From DATKNA01 sp963786765 (GTDB lineage Bacteria; Actinomycetota; Actinomycetes; Actinomycetales; Kineosporiaceae): a DNA stretch of 64,000 nucleotides. The position numbers and the translations under genes are program-made. Location of the stretch: the NCBI GenBank assembly GCA_963786765.1, contig CAWBAJ010000013.1, positions 155,393 to 219,392 on the forward strand. Direction: 5' to 3'. Below are positions 21,432-30,476 of this stretch, piece by piece; position 1 is the stretch's first letter, and the number at the start of each line of letters is the position of its first letter. Under the pieces are notes generated by a model. It did not search any database. It saw only the letters and a list, made by a program, of their open reading frames with translations, and was not told the origin of the DNA.

Positions 21432-22628
21432 TCAGGACCGGTGCAGCCGCGCCCGCAGGAGCGCCCCTCGGAAGCCGCCCGGGAGCATGCCGCTGCGCCG
21501 CAGGTACAGGGCGAACCCGACGGCATCCCAGCGGGCCCGGCCAGCCGGGGCCACCGTTCGGCGTGGGTTCCGGCGCGCGTACTCCTCGAACGCGGGCGCG
21601 AAGGAGTCGCCGAGTGCGGCGACGAGTTCGGGCCAGGCGCGCTGCGCTGCACGTCGGCGCTTCGCCACCAGCGCCTCGGCCTGGACGGCGACACGCTCGT
21701 GGTCGACGCCGGCGGGTGGGGGCGCGCCCGCGACCAGCGCCGCCAGCAGGGCCGCCTGCCTGGCCGCCAGACGCGCCCGCGCGTCCCGGAGCTCATCCGC
21801 TTCGGCCTCACCGGGCCCCGGCACGGTCCACCACCCCCCGGACGGCGGCCAGCTCTGCGCCGAGCGCCGACGCGGTGGGGAACGCGCCGTCGCGCTCGAG
21901 CAGCACGCCGGGTGGGTCGACCCGATCGCAGAGGGCGTCGAGCACGTCGAGCACCTCCGGAGCGATCGGGTCGGCGTGCGTGTCGTGCCAGAGCCCGTCG
22001 ACGAGCCTCCCCCCGGCCACGTGCACATAGGCAAGGAACCCTGCCGGCACGGCGTCGAGCACGGTGGTGGGGTCGAGCCCGTGGTTGACCCGGTTGGTGT
22101 GCAGGTTCGCGACGTCGACGAGGAGCTGCACCGCCGTGCGTTCGACGAGGGCGGCGAGGAACTCGGCCTCCGTCAGCTCGTCCTCCGGCCACGACAGCAA
22201 CGCGGCCACGTTCTCGAGCGCGAGCGGTACGGGGAGCTCTGCCTGTGCGATCCGCACGTTCTCGGCGACGACGCCGAGGGCCTCGCGCGTTCGCGGCACC
22301 GGCAGCAGGTGCCCTGCCTCGAGTCCGCCGGCGCGGACGAAGGCGAGGTGCTCGCTCACGAGTGGCGATCCGAGGGTCTCGGCGCAGCGCGCGAGGTCAG
22401 CCAGGCGCGCCGGATCGGGACGTTCGGCGCCACCGAGGGACAGGCTCACGCCGTGCGGCACCACCGGCAGCCCCCGTTCCCGGAGTCGCGCCAGGCCGGC
22501 AGGAACGTGGCCGGGGTCCAAGTCCTCGGCGACAACCTCGAGGAAGTCCACCCGGGCAGCGTCTCGAGGACCCGCTCCAGGCTGCGGCGCCACCCGATGC
22601 CCACGCCCAGCGCGCGGGGCGCAGTCAC
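21432..22628 (-). CDS. DUF692/MNIO family enzyme with C-terminal extension (frameshifted)
   Basis: Multinuclear non-haem iron-dependent oxidative enzyme family (relatives MbnB, TglH, BufB modify Cys of ribosomal peptides). Metal-ligand motifs appear in order: VVPHGVSLSLGG, SEHLAF, LALENVAALL, LLVDVANLHTN, YVHVAGG, HDTHADPI and VLLERDGAFP. After about residue 270 comes an extra ~120-residue helical region (AFEEYARRNPRRTV, DAVGFALYLRRSGMLPGGFRG). The GTG start overlaps the stop of the upstream membrane-protein gene (GTGA), so the two are coupled. Indels near 22555 and 21810. Confidence 0.85.
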
Positions 22629-23501
22629 CCGCCGCACCCGCCTCCACAGCCCCCGCCCCCGCAGCCGCCGCCTCCTCCGCCGTCGCCACCGCCTGACGGT
22701 GGGCACGGCGCCGCCGGCACGCAGGGCCAGGAGGGTCGGATCTTCGCCGGTGAGCGCCGGCAGCCCGAGGACGGCGACACCGACGGCTGCGCCGGCGACG
22801 AGTGCACCTCCCGTCGGAGTTCCCCAGGCGGGCATGGTGGGGGCGGGTTCGGGCTCGCCCTGCTGCCAGCGCCTCACGAGGGCGTCGCCCGCAGGTCAGC
22901 GACGCGGGACCGATCGGGCCGAGTGCGAGCAGGCCGACCGTGCCGGCGATGAGCAGGACCACGAGCAAGGCGACGGGCCGCCCGAGGGTGATCCCGTTCA
23001 CCAGCCGGACACCCCCGAGCGCGAGCACGGCCCCGACGGGCAGCAGTCGCCGGCGGTACGTGGTCCGTTGCTCGGCGGTGAGCAGCAGGCCGCGCTGCTC
23101 GAGCGGTCCGTCCACGGCGACGGCCTCAGGCAGGTGCTGCACCTGGTTGACCAGGGCGCCGGCCGGTAGCCCCGCCGCCGACCGGACCCGGTTGACGAGC
23201 GCCTGCTCCACCGGGTGTAGCCGGCCGGCCGCGTGCTCGACCGGCTCGACGCGTCCGTCGTCGAGCAGCCGGACGCGCTCGGCCTCGTTCATGGCGATGA
23301 GCGCGGTGAGCGCGACTCGCTGGGGTCCGCCGGTCAGGTACGCCCGCTCGTAGAGGTCCAGCGCAGGTGGCGCGAGCACGTCCTCCCGCGCCTGCCGGCG
23401 GTGCCGCAGCCGCAACACGAGGTACGGCACGAGGGCCGCGCCGTAGAGCACGGCGAACAGCGCCAGGAACTCAGACCGATCACGCCCCACGGTTCGTCCA
23501 C
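22625..23501 (-). CDS. TIGR04222-like membrane protein with Gly/Cys-rich tail (frameshifted)
   Basis: GTG 23501 (VDEPWGVIGL, with GGAGGG upstream) matches how these proteins begin. An indel then leads to FLALFAVLYGAALVPYLVLRL (first membrane helix), a cytosolic domain with APPALDLYERAYLTGGPQRVALTALIAMNE and HPVEQALVNRV, then further helices (ALLVVLLIAGTVGLLALG). The last codons, in one uninterrupted frame, give PSGGGDGGGGGGCGGGGCGG then GCGG and stop: three Cys in Gly. Coupled to the DUF692 gene. I infer the tail may be its substrate. Confidence 0.75.
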
Positions 23502-23595
23502 CGCGACCCTCCTCGGATACCCGCCTGCTCGATCTCATCGTGGCGGGGGCTGATGCGACGGCAAGCACCTCGGTTTTTAGGTATCATGGCGCGAA

Positions 23596-23779
23596 TCAGT
23601 TCGCCCGTTCGTCCAGGCGTAGTTTGACCGCATGCGGCAGGCCTTCGCCCATCAGGCGCGCGTCCGGCTCCTGGAGGGCGGTGACGGCGAGCCCGGGCGC
23701 CGCCGTGACCGTGGCCCTGTGTATCCGGTCCTCGGAGCGCAGCCGCCCTGCCGGGTCCCCACACCAGACGGTAATTTGT
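23596..23779 (-). pseudogene. 3' fragment of an unidentified gene, cut at the homopolymer junction
   Basis: Leftward frame with gene-like codon use that enters from the homopolymer: GDPAGRLRSEDRIHRATVTA, LQEPDARLMGEGLPHAVKLR, ending LDERAN. No start is possible because the upstream bases are poly-C/poly-T on this strand. I do not recognise the family. The true 5' part must lie in sequence missing at 23780-23808. Confidence 0.45.
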
Positions 23780-23808
23780 GGGGGGGGGGGGGGGAAAAAA
23801 AAAAAAAA
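23780..23808. other. 15 G + 14 A homopolymer junction, probable misassembly
   Basis: Fifteen G followed by fourteen A, unlike anything else in this DNA. The genes on both sides are 3' fragments whose missing 5' ends point at this spot. Confidence 0.8.
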
Positions 23809-24014
23809 TCTCTTCCGCATGCGATCCCGGCGACGAGGTCGACGTCCGGACCCGTGTCGAAGAGGCGCTCGCCGCCGGCGAACTGCCCGTTCCCGCACCG
23901 AATGACGCGCCACCCACGCGCTGGCGGCTGCTCTCCTCCGCTCCGGGCGAGCTCCTGGACGCCGACGACGCGATGGCCGCCCGCTTCGTCGACGCGCCCC
24001 GGACCCGGTCATGA
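23809..24014 (+). pseudogene. 3' fragment of an unidentified gene, coupled to the FAH gene
   Basis: Rightward frame DPGDEVDVRTRVEEALAAGE, PPTRWRLLSSAPGELLDADD, ending DAPRTRS. Its TGA overlaps the ATG of the next gene (ATGA at 24011-24014), so it was an operon partner of the FAH hydrolase, perhaps another sugar-acid or aromatic catabolic enzyme. The family is not recognised. The 5' part is lost at the junction. Confidence 0.5.
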
Positions 24015-24876
24015 CGACGGTGTGGCGTATCGACGCCGGCGAGGGGCCGCGCCTGGCGGCGGGCACATCGCCGGACGGGCAGCCGGAGGTCCTGCTCCCG
24101 GCCGGCATGCGTGTGTCCGACCTGCTGGCGCCGGGCGGGTGGGACAGGCTGGCGGAGCTGGCCGACGGGGGCGAGCCCGTTCCCGCCGTCCACCGCGTGC
24201 TCGCGCCGGTCGACGAGCAGGACGTGTGGGCGGCGGCGTCACCTACCGGCGCAGCCGGGATGCCCGGCTGCCGAGTCCGGGCAGCTCGACGCGTACGACA
24301 AGGTGTACGTCGCCGAGCGGCCGGAGCTGTTCTGGAAGGCCGGCGCGCACGAGGCGCGCGGGCCCGGCGAGACGGTGGGGATCCGCGCCGACTCGGGGCT
24401 GGGACGTCCCGGAGCCCGAGCTCGCCGTCGTCGTCGACGCGACCGGCCGCATCGTGGCCGCGACGATCGGCAACGACGTCTCGTCCCGGAGCATCGAGGG
24501 CGAGAACCCGCTGTACCTGCCCCAGGCCAAGACCTACCGGCACAGCCTCGGGCTGGGCCCGGCGCTCGTCGGGTCGGAGGACCTGCCCGACCTCATGGCG
24601 GGCTCCGTCGCCCTGGCGATCAGCCGCGGCGGGCAGGTCGTCGTCGATGGCTCGGTCCAGCTCTCGGAGATGCACCGCGGGCCGGCGGACCTGGTGCGCT
24701 GGTTGCTGCGGGCGCGGGACCTCCCGCACGGCGTCGTCCTGCTCACGGGCACCGGAATCGTGCCTGATCCCGGCTTCACGCTCGCCGCCGGTGACGAGGT
24801 GCGGATCGCGATCACCGGTCTCGGGGAGCTCGTCAAACCTGTCGAGGTCGTCGGCGGCGCAAGCGCGTCGCGCTAG
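24011..24876 (+). CDS. Fumarylacetoacetate hydrolase (FAH) family protein (frameshifted)
   Basis: An N-terminal ~75-residue domain (LLPAGMRVSDLLAPGGWDRL) precedes the FAH core: VTYRRSRDAR, KVYVAERPELFWKAG, ELAVVVDATGRIVAATIGND, VSSRSIEGENPLYLPQAKTY and TGTGIVPDPGFTLAAGDEV. Metal ligands would be the Glu and Asp of the PEPELAVVVD region. Relatives act on 2-keto-3-deoxy sugar acids or acylpyruvates. Indels near 24250 and 24410. It shares a CTAG with the convergent ABC gene: each strand reads TAG as its stop. Confidence 0.8.
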
Positions 24877-26037
24877 GACGCGGCGGAACGGCCAGCGCGG
24901 GCGTCGGCATCAGCCGCCAGGTCACGGGCGTGCCGGGGGTCGAGCCCGGCGGCGTCCACCGCGGGCAGCTGCGCCAGCACCTCGCCGTCGTCCGTGGCCA
25001 GCCGAACCCGGGCCAGCGCGCCGAGGAACGAGGCGTGCACCACGTGCCCGGCGCCGCCGTCCCGGGCCGTCCGTCGCCCCGGCCCCGGACTCCGCCCTCG
25101 CCCCGGACCCCGCCCTCGACCCGGACTCCGCCCCGCTCATGGCGCTGACGACGACCGACTCCGGACGCACCAGCACGTCGACGTGAGGCCCATCGGCGCT
25201 GCCGGGCAGCAGCGGCACCTCGCCACCCGCCGTCAGGGCGCGCCCCTCCCGCACGCTGGCCGGGACGCGGGAGCTCAGCCCGACGAACTCGGCGACGAAG
25301 CGGGTGGCCGGCCGGTCGTACACCTCCTGCGGGTGCCGCCGAGCTGCTCGAGCCGGCCGGCGCTCATGACCCCGACCTGGTCGGCGACGGCGAGCGCCTC
25401 CTCCTGGTCGTGCGTGACGAAGACGGCGGTCGTGCCCACCTCCAGCTGGATCCGGCGGATCTCCTCCCGCAGTTGCGTCGCGCACCCGGGCGTCGAGGGC
25501 GGACAGCGGCTCGTCGAGCAGGAGCACGCGGGGGCGGATGGCGAGCGCGCGAGCGAGCGCGACCCGCTGCTGCTGGCCGCCGGACATCTGCCCGGCGTAG
25601 CGCCCCGCGAGCGCCGACAGGCCGACGAGCTCGAGCGCCTCGCCGGCGCGGCGGCGGCGCTCGCCGGCACCCACGCCGCGCATCCGCAGGCCGAACGCGA
25701 CATTGTCCAGCGCGGTCAGGTGCGGGAACAGGCTGTACGCCTGGAACACCATGCCCATGTCGCGCTTGCTCGCCGGGACGTCGGTGACGTCCCGCCCGTC
25801 GACCAGGACCCGGCCGCGGTCGACGTCTTCCAGGCCTGCGAGGGCGCGTAGCGCGGTGGTCTTGCCGCAGCCCGAGGGCCCCAGCAGGACGAGCATCGCC
25901 CCTGGCTCGACGTCCAGGGTCAGGCCGTCGAGCGCATGGACGTCGCCGTAGCTGCGGTGCAGGTCCTCGAGCCGGACGGCACTCCCGGCACGGCCGGCGG
26001 CGGCCTGTACCTCGGGGGACACGGCGGGAGTACTCAC
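24873..26037 (-). CDS. ABC importer ATP-binding protein, PotA/FbpC type (frameshifted)
   Basis: Walker A LLGPSGCGKTTALRALAG, Q-loop MVFQAYSLFPHLT, signature MSGGQQQRVALARALA, Walker B VLLLDEPLSALD and H-loop VFVTHDQEEAL. A C-terminal TOBE-like domain follows (VRPESVVVSA). Near 25080-25140 a simple-sequence stretch encodes Gly/Ala/Ser dipeptides. Indels near 25490, 25340 and 25060; the end reads RAGRSAAS. The GTG start at 26037 directly follows the permease stop. Powers the importer encoded upstream. Confidence 0.85.
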
Positions 26038-26957
26038 TCAGGTCTCCTCGAGGGACACGGGGGTGACGGCGAGGACGGGCTGATCGCCGCGTCCGGCTCG
26101 GGGTCGCGACGCCGGCGCCGTACGCCGCGAGGGACAGCACGAGCAGCAGCGCGAAGGCGATCACGAGCGCCGCCAGCGAGACGGCGACCGAGATGCTCGG
26201 GTCGCGCTTGCCGAGGAGGTTGATGGCGACCTGGACGTTCGTGCGGCTCAGCAGGTTCGCGACCGTGAACTCACCGAGCACGAGCGCCACCGACAGGAAG
26301 GACGCGGACAGCACGCGCGGACCGGATGTTCGGCAGCACGACCCGGGCCACCACCGTGAACCAGCCGGCGCCGAGGCTCCGGGCAGCCTCCGACAGGGTC
26401 CGGACGTCGACCGCCTGCAGCCCCGCGTCCAGCGCCCGGTACGCGTACGGGAGCACGAGGACGGCGTAGGCGAAGCAGAGGGTCCACGACGCCGGCCCGA
26501 GGAAGTAGGCCACCCAGGCGTAGACCGGGGCCAGGCCGACGACGAGCACGATCGCCGGCACGATCAGGGGGAGCAGGCAGACGAACTCCAGCGGCCGGCG
26601 CAGCCAGGGCAGCCGCAGCCGGACCCAGATCATGGTCGGCACGAGCAGGACGAGCATGAGGACGACCGTGAGCGAGCGACGAGCTCGGCGGACGCGACGA
26701 CGCCGTCGAGCAGGTCCGGGTACTGGTTCGCGAGGGCCGGGACGTCGGCGAGCGTGCGCCACACATCGAGGGTGCGCCCGCTGCCCGAGGCCGCCGGGTG
26801 GTGAACTCGATCATCGCGCACAGCGGCAGCAGGAAGAAGATGCCGAGCACGGTGACGACCACCCACCGCTGCAGCGCCTGCCGCCGGCGCCGGCGGCGGC
26901 GGCGGTGCCGCCGCTCGGCGGGCGGCGCCTCGATCCCAGCGCCGTCAGCTCAGCCAT
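26038..26957 (-). CDS. ABC importer permease 2, PotC/FbpB type (frameshifted)
   Basis: Starts MAELTALGSRRRPPSGGTA, overlapping the end of permease 1 by 13 bp. Helices include VVVTVLGIFFLLPLCAMIEF, LIVPAIVLVVGLAPVYAWVA and LSVALVLGEFTVANLLSR. The cytoplasmic EAA loop LSEAARSLGAGWFTVVARVV, which docks the ATPase, is clear. Indels near 26880, 26780, 26680, 26320 and 26110. The C-terminal frame ending SRRPE stops immediately before the ATPase start. Confidence 0.8.
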
Positions 26958-27889
26958 GCGCTCGTCCTCCGCTGCAGCCGGGCGTAGAGCCACAGCACGA
27001 TCGCGACGACCACGACCATGCCGAGGGCCATCGCCTTGCCGATGTTGTCCTGGCCCGTGAGGACCTCGCCGCTGATCGCTGCGTCGATCTTCAGGGGCAC
27101 GATCGGGCTGCCCTGGCTGATCAGGGCCTTGGCGGTCGCGTAGGCAGAGAAGGCGTTCGCGAAGAGCAGCAGCATGCTGCCGAGGAACGACGGCAGCAGC
27201 ACGGGGCCCGCCACGTGCCGCCAGTACGCCCAGGTGGAGCCCCCCAGGCTCTCGCTGGCCTCCCGCCACTGCGGGCGCAGGCCGTCGAGCGCCGGCAGGA
27301 AGACGACGACCATCAGCGGGATCTGGAAGTAGGTGTACACGAGGAGCAGGCCCGGGGTGTCCGTGAGCCATCCACCGGCCGAGTAGGGGTCGATGCCGAA
27401 GGCGTGCTGCAGCCACACCGTGATGAACCCGGTGAACCCGAACGTCGCGAGGAACGCGAACGCGAGCGTCACCCCGCCGAACTGGGCGAGAACGCCGCAC
27501 GCTGCCAGAACGACCCGGCGCAGCACGCCGGTGGGGACGGCCGTCGAGACGGCGTGCGCGAGCAGGGCACCGAGCACCGCTCCGGCGACCGCCGTCACTC
27601 CGGAGATCCACACGCTGCGGGCGTAGGCCTGCACGACGACGTCCTGGCCGAGCCCCAGCACATTGGCGAGTGTGAAGCGGTTGCCGGCGTCCAGGAACGA
27701 CCCGATCACCACGACCAGCGTGGGGATCACCAGGAAGAACGTCACGAGCAGCCCGAACGGCACCACGCCGAGCAGCGACGCGGCGCCCGCCGTGATCCGC
27801 CTGCCGCGCCGGCCGCCGGAGGTGGTCCCCACGGCGGCCGGCGCGGTCCGGTCCCGGACCGCCGGCGCGGAGGCGGCTTCGGAGGTCAA
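26945..27889 (-). CDS. ABC importer permease 1, PotB/FbpB type
   Basis: Intact, 314 residues. After a 35-residue basic N-terminus come about six helices (GVVPFGLLVTFFLVIPTLVV, LAQFGGVTLAFAFLATFGF, IPLMVVVFLPALDGL). The EAA loop is WREASESLGGSTWAYWRHVA. The start appears to be TTG 27889, eight bases after the binding-protein stop; GTG 27856 is an alternative. With permease 2 it forms a heterodimeric channel. Confidence 0.85.
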   Translation of the reverse strand: MTSEAASAPAVRDRTAPAAVGTTSGGRRGRRITAGAASLLGVVPFGLLVTFFLVIPTLVVVIGSFLDAGNRFTLANVLGLGQDVVVQAYARSVWISGVTAVAGAVLGALLAHAVSTAVPTGVLRRVVLAACGVLAQFGGVTLAFAFLATFGFTGFITVWLQHAFGIDPYSAGGWLTDTPGLLLVYTYFQIPLMVVVFLPALDGLRPQWREASESLGGSTWAYWRHVAGPVLLPSFLGSMLLLFANAFSAYATAKALISQGSPIVPLKIDAAISGEVLTGQDNIGKAMALGMVVVVAIVLWLYARLQRRTSAWLS

Positions 27890-27896
27890 GGGCGGG

Positions 27897-29042
27897 TCAC
27901 CCGATGCTCTTCGCCCAGTTGTCCTTGAGGTACGCCGCCGCCTTGTCGCTCTGCGCCTGCGTGAGCAGCACCGGCGTTCCGGTGGTCTTCGGCAGGGCGC
28001 TCAGAGCCGTCTTGTCGATCGTGCTCGACTTCGTCATGGCGTCGGCACGGACCGGGCGCGCTCCGCCGGCGAGCCACAGGTTCTGCCCCTGGTCGCTGTA
28101 GAGGAACTCCTCCCACAGCCGCGCGGCGGCCGGGTGTGGGGCCTCCTTGTTGATGGCCTGCACGTAGAAGCCGCCGTACACCGCGTTCTGCGGGACCACG
28201 GTCTTCCAGTCGATGTTCGTGCCCTGCAGCGACTTGCCCTGGGCGACGTTGAGGTAGTCCCAGTCGATGACGACCGGCGTCTGTCCGGCCTTCACGGTGG
28301 CGGGTGTCGGGTCCACGGGCAGGAAGTTGCCGGCGGCCTTGAGCTTCTTGAAGAACTCGACGCCGGGGGAGATGTCGTCGGCGGAACCGCCGTTCGCCAG
28401 CGAGGCCATCATGACGCCGCCGAAGGCCGCCCCCGCCTGGGTCGGGTCGCCGTTGAGCGCGACCTTGCCCTTGTACTCGGGCTTGAGCAGGTCGGCGACG
28501 GTGGCGGGCGCGGGCACGACCTTGGAGTTGTAGCCGATCGACATGTAGCCGCCGTAGTCGTTGACCCAAAGGCCGCCCGCGTCCTTGAGGTTCGCGGGGA
28601 CGTCGGCGAACGTCGCCACCTTGTAGGGCGCGAACATCGCGGTGCTCGTGGCTGCCACGGCCTGCCCGAGGTCGAAGACGTCCGGCGCGGTCGACTGTCC
28701 CTTCAGCGTGTTCGCGGCGTTGATCTCGTCCTTGCTGCTCGCGTCGGGCTGGGCGGACGTGACCTTGATCTGCGGGTACTTCTGCTTGAACGCGTCGATG
28801 ATCGCCCCGTAGTTCGCCCAGTCCGGCGGCAGCGCGATGACGTTGAGCGTGCCCTCCTTGTTCGCGGCGGCGACGAGGGCGTCCATCCCGCCGAGGGCCT
28901 GGGCGCTGGTGGCGGCGGCGGCGGAGACCCCGCCGCCGGAGCTGGTCGACGTCGAGGTGCTCGAGGTGGGCGGTGAGCAGGCGGAGACGGCCGCGAGACC
29001 CGCCCCGGCAAGGGCGACGGCGGCGACGGAGAACAGGCGCAT
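27897..29042 (-). CDS. ABC importer substrate-binding lipoprotein
   Basis: Intact, 381 residues. Lipoprotein signal MRLFSVAAVALAGAGLAAVSAC with lipidated Cys22, then a Ser/Thr linker. The mature part has LGGMDALVAAANKEGTLNVI, APDVFDLGQAVAAT and GYNSKVVPAPATVADLLKPE, of the extracellular binding-protein group used for Fe(III), polyamines, thiamine or phosphonates. No FbpA-type paired Tyr motif is obvious, so I leave the ligand open. First gene of the four-gene operon 29042 to 24873. Confidence 0.85.
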   Translation of the reverse strand: MRLFSVAAVALAGAGLAAVSACSPPTSSTSTSTSSGGGVSAAAATSAQALGGMDALVAAANKEGTLNVIALPPDWANYGAIIDAFKQKYPQIKVTSAQPDASSKDEINAANTLKGQSTAPDVFDLGQAVAATSTAMFAPYKVATFADVPANLKDAGGLWVNDYGGYMSIGYNSKVVPAPATVADLLKPEYKGKVALNGDPTQAGAAFGGVMMASLANGGSADDISPGVEFFKKLKAAGNFLPVDPTPATVKAGQTPVVIDWDYLNVAQGKSLQGTNIDWKTVVPQNAVYGGFYVQAINKEAPHPAAARLWEEFLYSDQGQNLWLAGGARPVRADAMTKSSTIDKTALSALPKTTGTPVLLTQAQSDKAAAYLKDNWAKSIG

Positions 29043-29107
29043 GACAAGGACCTTCCTGACAGGACCGGGGCGCGCGAGCGCACGACCCCGTGACCGTAGG
29101 AGCTCGC

Positions 29108-29202
29108 GGACAGGCGGGATCGTCCCACGACGGTTTGCCGGGTGAACAGGACGTGACGTCTCGATCCCGTTGCGGTGCGCGGCGACGCGATCCCGCTTGT
29201 CC
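29108..29202. promoter_or_regulatory. Long-spaced inverted repeat upstream of the ABC operon
   Basis: GGACAGGCGGGATCG (29108-29122) and CGATCCCGCTTGTCC (29188-29202) are inverted copies with one mismatch, 65 bp apart. A third CGATCCCG lies at 29162. Operator pair or leader structure for the importer is inferred from position only. Confidence 0.3.
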
Positions 29203-29243
29203 CACCTTGCCCCGGCTCGTCCGGTCCGTTGCGTCCTCCCTGG

Positions 29244-29459
29244 TCAGTCCTTGTGCAGGGCCGAGGGCTTGTGCACCGCTTCGCCGCCGGATTTCTCGCT
29301 CCGCACCAGGTACTGGGGGTCGTCCTTCGAGGCGCGCACCGTGCGCCCCGCCGCCTCGGTGTCCTCCGTGATCTTCTTCTCCACCTCGCCTTCCGCGGTT
29401 CCGCCGTGAGAGTTCCACGAGACGTGGTCGCCGGTCCTGAATTCCTCGTCCTTCGCCAT
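29244..29459 (-). CDS. DUF2945 (Tudor-like) small protein
   Basis: 71 residues, ATG 29459 after GGGAG. RTGDHVSWNSHGGTAEGEVE and DPQYLVRSEKSGGEAVHKP match the DUF2945 'hypervirulence-associated TUDOR' family: a G-D-V-W/S-W-H opening and a VHKP-L ending. Highly charged, cytosolic. Function unknown. Confidence 0.85.
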   Translation of the reverse strand: MAKDEEFRTGDHVSWNSHGGTAEGEVEKKITEDTEAAGRTVRASKDDPQYLVRSEKSGGEAVHKPSALHKD

Positions 29460-29510
29460 GTCTCCCGGGTGCCCCGCCGGGCTCCGGGCACGCCCGGTCA
29501 AACTTGGGGT

Positions 29511-30237
29511 ATGTCGAAGGGCTTGGTGGTGGGCGTGGTGACCCGCCTGTATGGGTACCCGGTGAAGTCGGTGCTCGGCGAGCGGCTCGAAGAGGCGGCG
29601 GTCGAACCGCCGTGGCCTCGAGGGCGACCGGCTGTGGGCCGTCTACACGCCCGACGGCGGCATCGGCAGCGGGAAGAACTCGACACGGTTCCGCCGGGTC
29701 GACGGACTCTTTCGGCTGCGCGCCACCTCGGACGGCGACGCGCCCTGGCTGCACCTGCCGGACGGCCGCGCCGTGCGGGTGGACGACCCGGCGGCCGGCA
29801 CCGCGCTCAGCGCCCTGCTCGGGCGGCCACTGGAGCTGCGGACGGAGACGACCGTGCCGCACCACGACGACTCGCCCCTGCACCTCGTGACGACGACGGG
29901 CCTCGCCACGCTGGGCGGGACGCTGGGCCACGACGTGGACGTGGCCCGCTTCCGCCCGAACGTCGTCGTCGACTCCCTCGGCGCGGGGCTGGCCGAGGGC
30001 TACCCCGAGGACCGCTGGATCGGCCGCGAGCTCGCCGTCGGCGAAGAGGTCGTGCTCGGGATCGACGCCGCCATGCCCCGCTGCGTCATGGTGACTGCCG
30101 AGCAGGGGGACCTGCCGCCGGACCCGGCGGTGCTGACCACGCTCGGGCGGGTCCACGATGTCGACTTCGGCGTGCAGGCGTCCGTCGTCCGCCACGGGGT
30201 CGTTCGCGAGGGCGACGAGGTCCGGCTGCTGCCCTGA
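29511..30237 (+). CDS. MOSC-domain protein (frameshifted)
   Basis: An N-terminal beta-barrel (VTRLYGYPVKSVLGERLEEA, GDRLWAVYTPDGGIGSGKN) is followed by the MOSC sulfur-carrier domain: VARFRPNVVVDSLG, WIGRELAVGEEVVL, AMPRCVMVTAEQGDLP with the conserved Cys, and VVREGDEVRLLP at the end. Family members bind molybdenum cofactor or transfer sulfur (MOCOS C-domain, YiiM, mARC). One or two indels near 29610-29680. About 240 residues. Cytosolic; substrate unknown. Confidence 0.85.
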
Positions 30238-30253
30238 GGCCCGGCGGCTCGCT

Positions 30254-30379
30254 GTGTCGGCCCAGACCGGGGTGTCGGCCCAGACCGGGGTGGCCGCCCA
30301 GACCGGGGTGGCCGCCCAGATCGGCGTGTCCGCCCAGATCGGCGTGTCCGCCCGCATCGGCGTGTCCGCCCAGACGAGG
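30254..30379. repeat. 18-bp tandem repeat, seven units
   Basis: Seven contiguous units of GTGTCGGCCCAGACCGGG and close variants, starting 16 bp after the MOSC stop. The unit is open in several frames: VSAQTG on plus, WADTPx on minus. No gene start with a ribosome binding site is seen, so I treat it as intergenic. Confidence 0.85.
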
Positions 30380-30476
30380 ACCACTGTCAGTTGCGACCGT
30401 TGCCGTGATTCAGTTGCGCATCAGTGTACCGGTCGAACCAGGAAAGGCTGTTCTCCCATCCGAACACGCCGGGCGC

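Noticed and set aside
23795..23808. Poly-A as an intrinsic terminator U-tract on the minus strand
   Set aside because: No stem precedes it on the relevant side, and the adjoining G15 makes an assembly artefact more likely.
30254..30379. Possible CRISPR or coding repeat gene
   Set aside because: Contiguous 18-bp units without spacers; no start codon with ribosome binding site in a matching frame.
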